Origin: Massilia sp. W12
GTDB taxonomy: Bacteria; Pseudomonadota; Gammaproteobacteria; Burkholderiales; Burkholderiaceae_D
NCBI RefSeq assembly: GCF_037300705.1
Contig: NZ_CP147776.1
Location: forward strand, 2,914,001-2,978,000
Length of the DNA stretch: 64,000 bases
Direction: 5' to 3'
Shown in pieces: positions 8,264 through 17,340 of this stretch (its first letter is position 1; each line of letters begins with the position of its first letter). The notes below the pieces were generated by a model that ran no database searches, had not been told where the DNA came from, and saw only the letters and a list, made by a program, of their open reading frames with translations. Position numbers and translations under genes: made by a program.

Positions 8264-9265
8264 ATGGATCTGTTCACTGAAGTCCATAAAAAAAACTATG
8301 AAGTTATAAAGAAAGACAGCTTCCCGGAAAAATGGAAGCAATACCATATCAAATTCAAAATTGGTATAAGAAGTGATGCTCCATCGAAAAATTCCGGCCA
8401 AATATTTGATATATTCCGCCAAACCATCAGAAAAGAATCCAGCCAACAATCCAAAAAGAAGAATGACCTGCTTTTGACCTATGCCGAATCCAGCGCCATT
8501 GATTTTCAGCAAGCAGCCGCCCTTTATAAATCTCTGCTTCATTTCTACCAAGTCCGAAAGAAAGGAAATCAAACCATATGGGTGATGGATTTCCCGAAAA
8601 GATATACTGCCTGGACTTTTGATTTATATGAAGGAAAGCGAAAAGATGAAATTAAATCCCTCTTGGCAGAGGATGAGGAAGTTTTTGGCCCATCCAATAG
8701 AAAAACAATGTCAGATGCACTGCAACTTTCTCGTAAATGGGCATTAGATGCCTGCCATAAATTAAGCTCTCCAAGCATTGCAACAAAAGAGATAGTGAAA
8801 CGATGGTTTCATTCCGGTAGCCCATCTGAAGCGTCATTGCAAGAAACAATCACAACACTTTTGCAAGGCTTCAAGAATATTGCAAGACTTTGTAATAGCG
8901 GTGACATTATTTTTTCTGACCGTCCTCACCTGCGCGCAAAAGGCACAATGAGTGATGTTATTGCATCAGTAAATCAAGATGACGTATTACCCGTAATTTA
9001 TATCTATGAGGCATTTATGGAATACGGGAAACGTAATAAGGCAGGAAAAATTCCTCAACTCTGGTTTTGCTCTTTAACAATCATCCATGAGTTATCTCAT
9101 CGAGTTGTCAAAACTGACGACAAACGCTATGATTATAGTGGATTAAAGCCAGGCCCCTCGTTTAGCGATGCAAATGCGCTTATCAATGCAGACAGTTGGG
9201 CATACTTCGCAACAGATCTGGCAGGAATGCTAACCAAAGGCACATTAGAATCAGTTCTATTTTAA
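8264..9265 (+). CDS. M35-type (aspzincin) zinc metallopeptidase
   Basis: A 333-residue protein with no signal peptide at the chosen start (ATG 8264, GGAG five bases before it; an in-frame start 27 codons earlier has no such site). The C-terminal half carries the aspzincin signature. HELSH at 275-279 gives two His ligands and Glu276. T-x-D-x-x-Y follows (TDDKRY, Asp286 as likely third zinc ligand), and NADSWAYFATD is a hallmark of deuterolysin/peptidyl-Lys peptidases. Upstream helices (LSRKWALDACHKL, VKRWF) match the M35 helical lobe. The N-terminal roughly 140 residues are not recognised. The gene is AT-rich relative to the chromosome and sits 4 bases before a small exported protein gene. Such domains are often toxins or effectors; that reading is inference. 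Confidence 0.8.
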   Translation: MDLFTEVHKKNYEVIKKDSFPEKWKQYHIKFKIGIRSDAPSKNSGQIFDIFRQTIRKESSQQSKKKNDLLLTYAESSAIDFQQAAALYKSLLHFYQVRKKGNQTIWVMDFPKRYTAWTFDLYEGKRKDEIKSLLAEDEEVFGPSNRKTMSDALQLSRKWALDACHKLSSPSIATKEIVKRWFHSGSPSEASLQETITTLLQGFKNIARLCNSGDIIFSDRPHLRAKGTMSDVIASVNQDDVLPVIYIYEAFMEYGKRNKAGKIPQLWFCSLTIIHELSHRVVKTDDKRYDYSGLKPGPSFSDANALINADSWAYFATDLAGMLTKGTLESVLF

Positions 9266-9269
9266 AGAA

Positions 9270-9716
9270 ATGAAAACAATACAAACTTATTTAATGGCAT
9301 TCCTGTGCATTGTTGCACATGAGACTAATGCACAAGAAGCAAAACAACCCCAATCTGGAGAAAAACCCATGACACAAGAATCATTCAAACGCCGCCCTCC
9401 CGTAAAGCTCAATAGCTTACGCGCCAACGGGATTATCTATAGTGAATTGCGCAATGGCTTGGATCGTGGATTTCAACAACCAGGGGGAATCATCCAAGCA
9501 ATTGATGAGAAAAGCGGGAATGAATTATGGCTGCAACAGGTTTATCAAACTGCGTACACAAATGAGGAACGGGATGTGCAAGATGTTTACATCAAAAAAA
9601 TGGAATTTGGCCCTCAAAACAATAGCATTTTGATTACAACCGAACGGTATCAAAAATATAAGCTAGACCTAATCACAAAATCCGTGGAAATATTAAACAA
9701 GGACTTAAAACAATAA
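9270..9716 (+). CDS. Small exported protein next to M35 peptidase; possible immunity or partner protein
   Basis: A 148-residue protein. Its N-terminus (MKTIQTYLMAFLCIVAHETNA-Q) reads as a signal peptide, so the mature protein of about 127 residues should be periplasmic or secreted. The body is polar and Lys/Gln-rich, with GGIIQAIDEKSGNELW and a C-terminal YKLDLITKSVEIL; I do not recognise the family. It starts 4 bases after the peptidase stop with only a weak ribosome site, which suggests translational coupling. A cytoplasmic peptidase paired with an exported small protein is what is expected for a secreted effector whose immunity protein protects the periplasm. It could equally be an unrelated cargo gene. 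Confidence 0.7.
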   Translation: MKTIQTYLMAFLCIVAHETNAQEAKQPQSGEKPMTQESFKRRPPVKLNSLRANGIIYSELRNGLDRGFQQPGGIIQAIDEKSGNELWLQQVYQTAYTNEERDVQDVYIKKMEFGPQNNSILITTERYQKYKLDLITKSVEILNKDLKQ

Positions 9717-9989
9717 ATTTCACTTAGTAGGTGCAACTGAATACATTGTAGTAGGCATTGCACCACAAAATAATTTTCTCAATTGGTAGTTACATTAAAA
9801 AGTATCTACATCCAAAATTTAAAAACCAAAAGCCACAAATGAAAATTCAAGGTGATATTAAACCACCATATTTTTATATGTCTATTTTCTAAAAAAGTTC
9901 GATTTCATGTTGAAAACCCAGCCATTACCCCTTTTTCAACACTCCGATAAGGTAATAAAAATTTCATTCATTCTCAGAAGGAAAAAACA

Positions 9990-10667
9990 TCATTCGCTAA
10001 TCGATTCTCTCACTTTTTGGTATTTTTTTGCACTTCTCCCACTTTTATCCTCTGGCAAATGGTATAAACAAATTCCTCGATGACGGATTTTCATCATAAC
10101 TCCCGATGAATTATCTTTATGTTCTGAAAAAAATGCAAATAGTTTCTTACGCTCATCCTCCAAAATCTCAACACCATCCTTATCAAATAACATATTACGC
10201 CACTGGCCCAGATATTTAGATGCATCCTGTTTTTTTATGTAAATTAGAATTCCTCTCTGGTTATATTCTACAGAGTTATTTCGGTATCTTGTTGTAAGTT
10301 GCAAAAAAGCTTCATTAATATTATCAATCTGATTAAATATTTTTGCCTCCCCACACCAGCTCCATTCGCTTTTCGAATGTTCAACAAAAAGATCAATATT
10401 CCCTCCATTTTTATGGCCATGGCGTGCGTTATAACCAATTTGCTGCAACAGAGTAGCAATGCTATATGTCAATTTATCTTCATCATCGTTAATATAATAT
10501 TGAGGATTTCTCTCTAATTTATCAATTGCTTCATCCATGCTTTCATAAAGCAGATCAATAAACTCCTCATACGTCGTTACACTATCTCTTTTAAAAGCCC
10601 TAATCGTATTTGGCATATGATTAGAGATTTTTTCAATCGACAACTTATCTCCCGACTCAAAATTCAT
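9990..10667 (-). CDS. PD-(D/E)XK nuclease-like protein, third gene of accessory cassette
   Basis: A 225-residue cytoplasmic protein. After an acidic helical N-terminus, residues 63-110 carry a restriction-endonuclease-like core: an acidic helix (DDEDKLTYSIATLLQQIGYN), NGGNIDLFVE with Asp92, and WCGEAKIF with Glu107 and Lys109, that is D-x14-E-x-K. The C-terminal part (RGILIYIKKQDASKYLGQW, KIRHRGICLYHLP) is not recognised. Its ATG overlaps the stop of the upstream gene by 4 bases (ATGA), so the two are coupled. Composition is AT-rich, unlike the flanking chromosome. Family members with this core act in DNA or RNA cleavage, often in phage defence. The substrate here is unknown and no methyltransferase is present. 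Confidence 0.72.
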   Translation of the reverse strand: MNFESGDKLSIEKISNHMPNTIRAFKRDSVTTYEEFIDLLYESMDEAIDKLERNPQYYINDDEDKLTYSIATLLQQIGYNARHGHKNGGNIDLFVEHSKSEWSWCGEAKIFNQIDNINEAFLQLTTRYRNNSVEYNQRGILIYIKKQDASKYLGQWRNMLFDKDGVEILEDERKKLFAFFSEHKDNSSGVMMKIRHRGICLYHLPEDKSGRSAKKYQKVRESISE

Positions 10668-11086
10668 ACCCCCTCCCGAAAAATATTTTTTGCATGCTTT
10701 GATGGATAGTAATAAACAAATATTTTTGAATAAATACTTTCGTCAAATGAATGCGTTATTGGGTTAATTTTTCCATGAAAAACATCATGCACTTGTTGTT
10801 CATCCAATTCAAATACAACATCACCATCGGGGTCAATATATTCATAACCAATGCACAACAATTTAATCCAATCTCCAGAAAAAAAATTCAGTACATTCAT
10901 TACCACATTCACATCTTCTATATTATTTTTCTTTGCAATAAAAACAAATTCAGAAAATGGCAAAAAAGAATTAGAAATATTATCTTTTATGTAATTCAAA
11001 AAAGGAACCCCCAGAGCAGCCTCAGGCCTCTCTTTCCAGGTTTCAGAAAACCGCCCTGAAATCGAATCCACATTATCTGAAGGCAT
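10664..11086 (-). CDS. Unrecognised 140-residue protein, second gene of accessory cassette
   Basis: The protein is acidic and soluble with no signal peptide or membrane segment. Notable stretches are LGVPFLNYIKDNISNSFLPF, VMNVLNFFSGDWIKLLCIGY and EYIDPDGDVVFELDEQQVHD. I do not recognise a family. The ATG directly follows the stop codon of the 355-residue gene (TAAATG) and its own stop overlaps the start of the nuclease-like gene, so the three are translated as a unit. Small size and acidity would suit a regulator, inhibitor or adaptor for one of its partners, but nothing in the sequence proves it. Confidence 0.7.
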   Translation of the reverse strand: MPSDNVDSISGRFSETWKERPEAALGVPFLNYIKDNISNSFLPFSEFVFIAKKNNIEDVNVVMNVLNFFSGDWIKLLCIGYEYIDPDGDVVFELDEQQVHDVFHGKINPITHSFDESIYSKIFVYYYPSKHAKNIFREGV

Positions 11087-12154
11087 TTACAAAATCCCTT
11101 CGAGGGCATTTATTATCTCAAATTGGCCAAGCTGACTTATCGATGTTATTTCAAAACAATATAATTCTCTTCTTCCACTTAAATTCTTTATCGAAGAAGT
11201 CAATGACAAATCAACCTTTCGATTAAACTGCATTCCCTCCTCGAATACAACTGAAATTTCATAAGGCATAATCTTATTATCGACAGCCTGAGCACCTCCT
11301 TCATGAAATTTCTCCTCACGCAAATCCTCTTTATGCTTTGTCATTCTTTCATGCTTAATTGAGCCATCAAGTGTTCTGAACTTAAGCTCCAAAATTTTTC
11401 CAAATTTTTTATTCATATAAATTTCATTAATAGCACCAAATACATTTTCTGGTTCAGTCTTTCCAATATTAGCAATTTCTTTTGAATGAAAGCTTAGAGA
11501 ATTCCATATTTTCACTGGAAACTCGTCATTATCGTCTCCATGACTTCTCTCAGGGTAATCCTGCAAAAGTTCAATCCGATTCCTTGACCTCCTAATATTA
11601 ACGATATCATATGCCTGAAAATATACTTTCTTGTACGTTTTTAATGTATCAAAATCACCAAATTTCATTCTTACTTCATTGTCCAATTCACCGTATTCAT
11701 ATTCCACACTATCTTTATAAGAACGAATAGAGCAAAAAACAAGAGAAAAATCTTTTCCCTCCTTAATTACATCGACCAAAACAGGTTTTACTGTTTCGTG
11801 CTTATTGTGCAAGATTGGAAGAGGATAAGAATCAGTAAAAATTGATTTTTCCGCAACCAATAAATTACTTGCCCTGCAGATCTCATCAATCGTTTTCTCA
11901 TTTAGAGAATAAATCCATATTCGTTTCTTCCCAGCTAATATGTTTTGCATGAAAATCATATTCATTTTATCAACCACATTAAAATTAGAAGAGTTTTCCT
12001 TCAAAAATTTCTCAAATTCCTCCCAAGATCTTCCAAATTTTGCTGAGCAAACAGTTCCAAGCTCCTTCTTTAACTCATTGAAATTCACACGTCGCTCTTT
12101 TAATGCATTCATAAAATCCAAAGCTGCATTTTTTCTACTTATTTCTTTTTTCAT
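11087..12154 (-). CDS. Unrecognised 355-residue protein, first gene of accessory cassette
   Basis: The start MKKEISRKN follows a good ribosome site (GAGAGGGG). The protein is soluble, highly charged and Lys/Glu-rich, without signal peptide, helix-turn-helix or P-loop that I can see. The N-terminal 60 residues are helical and charged; the middle is beta-rich (RIWIYSLNEKTIDEICRAS, DFSLVFCSIRSYKDSVEYEY); the C-terminus contains ELYCFEITSISQLGQFEIIN. The gene is AT-rich like its two partners and unlike nadE/hom. Because it heads a cassette ending in a nuclease-like protein, it could be the sensor or scaffold of a defence module; that is inference. Confidence 0.7.
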   Translation of the reverse strand: MKKEISRKNAALDFMNALKERRVNFNELKKELGTVCSAKFGRSWEEFEKFLKENSSNFNVVDKMNMIFMQNILAGKKRIWIYSLNEKTIDEICRASNLLVAEKSIFTDSYPLPILHNKHETVKPVLVDVIKEGKDFSLVFCSIRSYKDSVEYEYGELDNEVRMKFGDFDTLKTYKKVYFQAYDIVNIRRSRNRIELLQDYPERSHGDDNDEFPVKIWNSLSFHSKEIANIGKTEPENVFGAINEIYMNKKFGKILELKFRTLDGSIKHERMTKHKEDLREEKFHEGGAQAVDNKIMPYEISVVFEEGMQFNRKVDLSLTSSIKNLSGRRELYCFEITSISQLGQFEIINALEGIL

Positions 12155-12257
12155 ATTCCCCTCTCAAAATTCGCTTAAATAAAATCAATCTTACATTAAT
12201 TATGCACCTTCTTTTTGGAGGGATATCTCTTGAAAACATGCCCTCCATTTACACCAA

Positions 12258-12644
<387 letters not shown>

Positions 12645-14312
12645 TTAATCAGCGTAACGCTGCGTCACCGGGTAGCGCCAGTCGCGCCCGAAACCACGGT
12701 GAGTGATGCGGATGCCGATCGGCGCCTGGCGGCGTTTGTATTCATTGATGCGGATCAAGCGGGTCACGCGCGCCACATCCGCTTGCGTATATCCGGCGGC
12801 GATGATCTCGGCTTGCGAACGGTTTTCTTCCATAAACATTTGCATGATCGCATCCAGCACTTCATATGGCGGCAAGGAATCCTGATCGGTTTGATTCGGG
12901 CGCAATTCTGCGCTGGGGGCGCGCGTTAAAATCCGCTCAGGAATCACCTGCCCTTGCGCATTGCGCCAGGCGCACACGCGGTACACCAGGGTTTTGGCCA
13001 AATCTTTGATCACGGCAAAGCCGCCCGCCATATCGCCATACAGGGTGCAATAACCAACCGCCATTTCACTCTTATTGCCGGTGGTCAGCACAATGCTGCC
13101 GAATTTATTGGAAAGCGCCATTAACAGCGTGCCGCGTATGCGCGCCTGAATGTTTTCTTCGGTGGTGTCTTCTTTGCGGCCGGCAAACAGCGGCCCCAGC
13201 ATGCCAGTGTAGATCTCCATGGCGTTTGCTATCGCAATTTCATCGTATTGCACGCCCAGGGTTTGCACCATTTCGCGCGAATCCAGCAGGGAAATTTCGG
13301 CGGTATAGGGGGATGGCATCATGACCGCGCGCACTTTGCCGGCGCCCAGCGCATCCACCGCCACCGCCAGCGTCAGGGCCGAATCAACGCCGCCGGAGAG
13401 GCCGATGATGGCGCCGGGAAAGCCGTTTTTGCCAACATAGTCGCGCACCCCGCACACCAGGGCTTGATACACCTGGGCTTCCACGGCCAGGTCCGGGGCC
13501 ACGCTTTGCGGCGGGATGTGCGGTGCGGGATGCGGCTGGCCGACCGCGCTGGCCGGGGCCTCAAAGCGCACCAGCAGTTGGCCAGACTCAAATTGCGCCA
13601 TGCGCGCCTTGACCTCGCCTTGCGCATCCAGCACAAATGAACCGCCGTCAAACACCAGTTCATCCTGTCCGCCCACCAGATTCACATACACCAGCGGCAA
13701 GCCGAGACTGGAAACATGTTCGCGCATCACCTGATAGCGCAAGTCTTGCTTATTCATGTGAAACGGCGAGCCGTTCGGCGCCAGCAGCACTTGCGCGCCG
13801 GCGGCGCGCGCGGCTGCCGGCGGGCCGGCAAACCAGCTGTCTTCACAAATATTCACGCCAAAGCGCATGCCTTTGACTTCAAACACCAGCGGCACATGGC
13901 CGGCGTCAAAATAGCGCTTTTCATCAAACACCGCATTATTCGGCAATTCCTGCTTGCAATACACGCCCAGCAAATGCCCTTCATGCAAGACCGAGACGGC
14001 GTTATACAGCTTGCCATCGCGCGCCAGGGGGTGGCCGACCAGCAGATGCAGGCCGCGTAATGCGCCGCACTGCTGCATTAATTCCTGCAGCTGGGCGGCG
14101 CAGGCGGCGATGAAGCCGGGACGCAATAACAGATCTTCCGGCGGATAGCCGGCCAGCGACAGCTCGGGCGTCACCAGAATATCCGCGCCGGCGGCATGCG
14201 CCTGCTCAGCTTGCTGGCGGATCAAGGCAGCATTCGCCGCCAAGGCCCCGACTGTGCTGTTGATTTGCGCTAAGGCCACTTGCACCGTGGCGGCTTGCTG
14301 CATTGCACCCAT
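12645..14312 (-). CDS. nadE: Glutamine-dependent NAD+ synthetase
   Basis: A 555-residue cytoplasmic enzyme that makes NAD+ from deamido-NAD+ using glutamine nitrogen and ATP. The N-terminal nitrilase-type glutaminase has Glu50 (VTPELSLAGYPPEDLL), Lys120 (YCKQELPNNAVFDEKR) and Cys156 (GVNICEDSWF). The C-terminal synthetase has the PP-loop GLSGGVDSALTLAV (306-311 SGGVDS) and TTGNKSEMAVGYCTLYGDMAGG. The start at 14312 shares one base with the stop of hom (TGATG) and is preceded by GGAGGAATT inside hom, so the two genes are translationally coupled. Length is normal for the two-domain form. Confidence 0.96.
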   Translation of the reverse strand: MGAMQQAATVQVALAQINSTVGALAANAALIRQQAEQAHAAGADILVTPELSLAGYPPEDLLLRPGFIAACAAQLQELMQQCGALRGLHLLVGHPLARDGKLYNAVSVLHEGHLLGVYCKQELPNNAVFDEKRYFDAGHVPLVFEVKGMRFGVNICEDSWFAGPPAAARAAGAQVLLAPNGSPFHMNKQDLRYQVMREHVSSLGLPLVYVNLVGGQDELVFDGGSFVLDAQGEVKARMAQFESGQLLVRFEAPASAVGQPHPAPHIPPQSVAPDLAVEAQVYQALVCGVRDYVGKNGFPGAIIGLSGGVDSALTLAVAVDALGAGKVRAVMMPSPYTAEISLLDSREMVQTLGVQYDEIAIANAMEIYTGMLGPLFAGRKEDTTEENIQARIRGTLLMALSNKFGSIVLTTGNKSEMAVGYCTLYGDMAGGFAVIKDLAKTLVYRVCAWRNAQGQVIPERILTRAPSAELRPNQTDQDSLPPYEVLDAIMQMFMEENRSQAEIIAAGYTQADVARVTRLIRINEYKRRQAPIGIRITHRGFGRDWRYPVTQRYAD

Positions 14313-15634
14313 CAGTTCAATTCCTCCATGCGGATGCGGGTCACGGCGCCCAGCACGGTGGGTAAGCTTTGCATGCGCTCAATCGCCGCCAGCACATGTT
14401 TTTCGCGTGTCAAATGGGTCAGGATAATGATGTCGGTCTGGCTTTCGCCATCGCCCGGCTCTTTTTGCAGCATGGCGTCAATCGAGATATCGCCATCGGC
14501 CAGAATGCGGGTGATGTCGGCCAGCACGCCGGGCTGGTCTTTGACGCGCATGCGCAGATAGTAGCTGGTGCAAACTTCGCTCATCGGCACAATCTGGATA
14601 TCGCTCATGGCGTCGGGCTGGAAGGCCAGATGCGGCACGCGGTGTTCCGGATCGGCGGTGGCTAAGCGGGTGATGTCAACCAGGTCGGCAATCACCGCCG
14701 AAGCGGTCGGCTCGGAACCTGCGCCTTTGCCATAGTAAAGTGTGGCGCCAACGGCGTCGCCCTGCACCAGCACGGCATTCATGGCCCCTTCGACATTCGC
14801 GATTAAGCGCTTGGCCGGAATCAGGGTCGGGTGCACGCGCAATTCAATCGCTTCCGCGCCCTGGTTTTGCACGCGCTTGGCGATGCCCAGCAGTTTGATG
14901 CGATAACCCAGCTGCTCGGCAAAGGCGATATCGCAGGATTGCAAACGGGTGATGCCTTCGACATAGGCTTTGTCAAATTGCACCGGAATGCCAAACGCAA
15001 TCGCCGCCATCAGCGTGGCTTTGTGGGCGGCGTCCACGCCTTCGATATCAAAAGTCGGGTCGGCTTCGGCATAGCCCAGTTCCTGCGCCTGTTTTAAGAC
15101 GCTGCCAAAGTCCAGACCTTTGTCGCGCATTTCAGAAAGAATGAAATTGGTGGTGCCATTGATGATGCCGGCCACCCATTGGATGCGGTTGGCGGTCAAG
15201 CCTTCGCGCAGCGCCTTGATGATGGGAATGCCGCCGGCCACCGCCGCTTCAAACGCGACCATCACGCCTTTATCTTGCGCGGCGCGGAAGATTTCATTGC
15301 CATGTGTGGCCAGCAGGGCTTTATTTGCCGTGACCACATGCTTGCCATTGGCGATTGCGGCCAGCACCAATTCTTTCGCAATGCCATAGCCGCCGATGAG
15401 TTCAATCACGATATCGATTTCGGGATCGTTGACCACTTGCCAGGCGTCCGCCACCACACGGCAGCGGCCTTGGGTAATTTCTGTTGCGCGCGTGGTGTTC
15501 AAGTCGGCCACCATTGCAATCTCAATCCCGCGCCCGGCGCGGCGCCGGATTTCTTCCTGGTTGCGATGCAGTACATTAAAGGTGCCGGTACCCACGGTAC
15601 CGATGCCAAGCAGGCCGACTTTTACAGGTTTCAT
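14312..15634 (-). CDS. hom: Homoserine dehydrogenase with C-terminal ACT domain
   Basis: A 440-residue enzyme reducing aspartate semialdehyde to homoserine for threonine and methionine synthesis. ATG 15634 (MKPVKVGLLGIGTVG) is preferred over a TTG two codons earlier. Nucleotide-binding GLLGIGTVGTGTF opens the protein. The catalytic region shows VAGGIPIIKALREGL, GIINGTTNFILSEM and EADPTFDIEG. The last roughly 80 residues form an ACT domain (SYYLRMRVKDQPGVLADI) for feedback by threonine. It overlaps nadE by one base. In relatives hom is usually followed by thrC; here it is followed by nadE. Confidence 0.96.
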   Translation of the reverse strand: MKPVKVGLLGIGTVGTGTFNVLHRNQEEIRRRAGRGIEIAMVADLNTTRATEITQGRCRVVADAWQVVNDPEIDIVIELIGGYGIAKELVLAAIANGKHVVTANKALLATHGNEIFRAAQDKGVMVAFEAAVAGGIPIIKALREGLTANRIQWVAGIINGTTNFILSEMRDKGLDFGSVLKQAQELGYAEADPTFDIEGVDAAHKATLMAAIAFGIPVQFDKAYVEGITRLQSCDIAFAEQLGYRIKLLGIAKRVQNQGAEAIELRVHPTLIPAKRLIANVEGAMNAVLVQGDAVGATLYYGKGAGSEPTASAVIADLVDITRLATADPEHRVPHLAFQPDAMSDIQIVPMSEVCTSYYLRMRVKDQPGVLADITRILADGDISIDAMLQKEPGDGESQTDIIILTHLTREKHVLAAIERMQSLPTVLGAVTRIRMEELN

Positions 15635-15707
15635 AAGCAATCAGTTCTCAAGTTGGATTCATCGTCCCCGCCACTTTACAGCGGGGTGGAAAGTTGATTG
15701 TAGCTGT

Positions 15708-15733
15708 GCGCCCGTTTGCTGGCAAACGGGCGC
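15708..15733. terminator. Strong hairpin between alaT and hom
   Basis: GCGCCCGTTTG and CAAACGGGCGC form a perfect 11-bp stem with a CTGG loop, in the 206-base gap between alaT and hom. No T-run follows on the minus strand, so it may be a partial terminator or an mRNA-stability element; it could uncouple alaT from hom-nadE-glnB. Confidence 0.5.
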
Positions 15734-15840
15734 GGCAGGGTTGGCCTTCACCCGGGCCTCGATGCGCAGATCAGCATAGCGCGCGTGGCGCAACGGTTTG
15801 GCGCGGGCCGTTGCGCCATCCGCAGCGGCCTGCTTGCGGC

Positions 15841-17070
15841 TTAAGCCGTGCCGTGGCGTTTGCGGTAGTTATGTAAAAAGCGCGCGATACGGCCAAAAGC
15901 TTCGCTCAAATCATCGGTATTGGGTAAAAACACCACGCGGAAATGATCCGGCGCCACCCAGTTAAAGCCGGTGCCCTGCACGATCAGAATCTTTTCCTCG
16001 GCCAGCAATTCATAGGCGAATTCCTGGTCATCGCGGATCGGATAAATGCGCGGATCGAGCCGTGGGAACATATACAGCGCGGCCTTGGGTTTGACGCAGC
16101 TCACGCCCGGAATCTCGGTGAGCAGCTTGTGCGCCAGATCGCGCTGGCGCAGCAGGCGCCCGCCGGGGCCGACCAGATCTTCAATGCTCTGACGCCCGCC
16201 CAGCGCGGTTTGAATCGCAAACTGGCCCGGCGCATTCGCACACAAGCGCATCGAGGCCAGCATATTCAAGCCCTCGATATAGTCTTTGGCGTGGCGCTTT
16301 TCACCCGATACCACCATCCAGCCGGAACGGTAGCCGCAGGAACGGTAGTTTTTGGATAAGCCATTGAAGGTGATACACAGCACATCCGCAGCCAGCGACG
16401 CAATCGAGGTGTGTTGATGTCCGTCGTACAGGGTTTTGTCGTAGATTTCGTCGGCGAAAATCAGCAATTGATGCTGGCGCGCGACTTCGATGATTTGCAG
16501 CAGCAATTCGGTCGGATACAAGGCCCCGGTCGGATTGTTTGGATTGATGATGACAATCGCACGGGTATTGCTGGAGATTTTCTTTTTGATGTCTTCAATG
16601 TCCGGGTACCAGTCAGCCTGCTCATCGCAGACATAGTGCACCGGCCGCCCGCCGGACAGGCTGACCGCCGCCGTCCACAGCGGATAATCGGGGGCTGGCA
16701 CCAGCACCTCGTCGCCGCTGTCCAAGAGCGCGTTCATGCTCATCACGATCAACTCAGAGACGCCATTGCCGATATACACATCGTCAATATCCACTCCTTC
16801 AATCCGCTTGCTCTGACAATATTGCACCACCGCCTTGCGCGGCGCGAACATGCCTTTGGAATCGGTATAACCGGCGGCATGCGGCAGATTGAGAATCATA
16901 TCGTGCACAATTTCATCCGGCGGCTCAAAGCCGAACACTGCCAGATTGCCGATATTGAGTTTGATGATGCGGTGCCCCTCGTCTTCCATCTGGCGGGCTT
17001 TATCCAAAACCGGGCCGCGAATGTCGTAACAGACCTGGGCCAGCTTGCTCGATTTTTGTATGGTGCGCAA
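15841..17070 (-). CDS. alaT: Alanine/aspartate-type aminotransferase (class I), TTG start
   Basis: A 409-residue PLP enzyme, probably glutamate-pyruvate aminotransferase. The family N-terminus (R-x-I-x-KSSKLAxVCYDIRGPV) begins at a TTG codon (17070) with GAGG six bases before it; no ATG is available nearby, and the open frame further upstream runs antisense through the divergent gene. PLP motifs are INPNNPTGALYP, FADEIYDK and FNGLSKNYRSCGYRSGW with Schiff-base Lys240, and FRVVFLPN near the end. It lies upstream of hom on the same strand, the usual beta-proteobacterial order, separated by a hairpin. It is divergent from the Mth938-like gene across 270 bases. Confidence 0.93.
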   Translation of the reverse strand: MRTIQKSSKLAQVCYDIRGPVLDKARQMEDEGHRIIKLNIGNLAVFGFEPPDEIVHDMILNLPHAAGYTDSKGMFAPRKAVVQYCQSKRIEGVDIDDVYIGNGVSELIVMSMNALLDSGDEVLVPAPDYPLWTAAVSLSGGRPVHYVCDEQADWYPDIEDIKKKISSNTRAIVIINPNNPTGALYPTELLLQIIEVARQHQLLIFADEIYDKTLYDGHQHTSIASLAADVLCITFNGLSKNYRSCGYRSGWMVVSGEKRHAKDYIEGLNMLASMRLCANAPGQFAIQTALGGRQSIEDLVGPGGRLLRQRDLAHKLLTEIPGVSCVKPKAALYMFPRLDPRIYPIRDDQEFAYELLAEEKILIVQGTGFNWVAPDHFRVVFLPNTDDLSEAFGRIARFLHNYRKRHGTA

Positions 17071-17340
17071 AATATCCTCTTCGTTTGCTTTGTTTTTTGC
17101 CCTGCGGCAGAGATTTTCAAAATCCCTGCCACGCATATCTTTTGACCGCAAGCGCTTTCCGTCACGCTTGCCCTGACGATGGTTTTGCCTAAAAACGGCT
17201 ACAATTGCACGTTTTTGGCGTCGGGGCGGCGTAAATTTCCTGCCTGGAAAGCTTGAGTTTGCCTCATTTATAGCATGAATTCCGCTGCAATTTGGCGCGC
17301 CTGTGTGCGCTGCAGCAAGATTTTTTGACCGCAACCACCT

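Noticed and set aside
9717-9989. Possible gene or ncRNA in the 273-base AT-rich gap
   Set aside because: No open frame with a ribosome site, no stable hairpin and no repeat seen; it is simply the spacer between convergent accessory genes.
12160-12257. Promoter elements for the three-gene cassette
   Set aside because: A/T-rich DNA upstream of 12154 contains several weak matches but no clear -35/-10 pair.
17148-17170. GCAAGCGCTTTCC upstream of alaT as a third LacI-type operator
   Set aside because: Only one half-site plus core matches; the opposite arm is absent.
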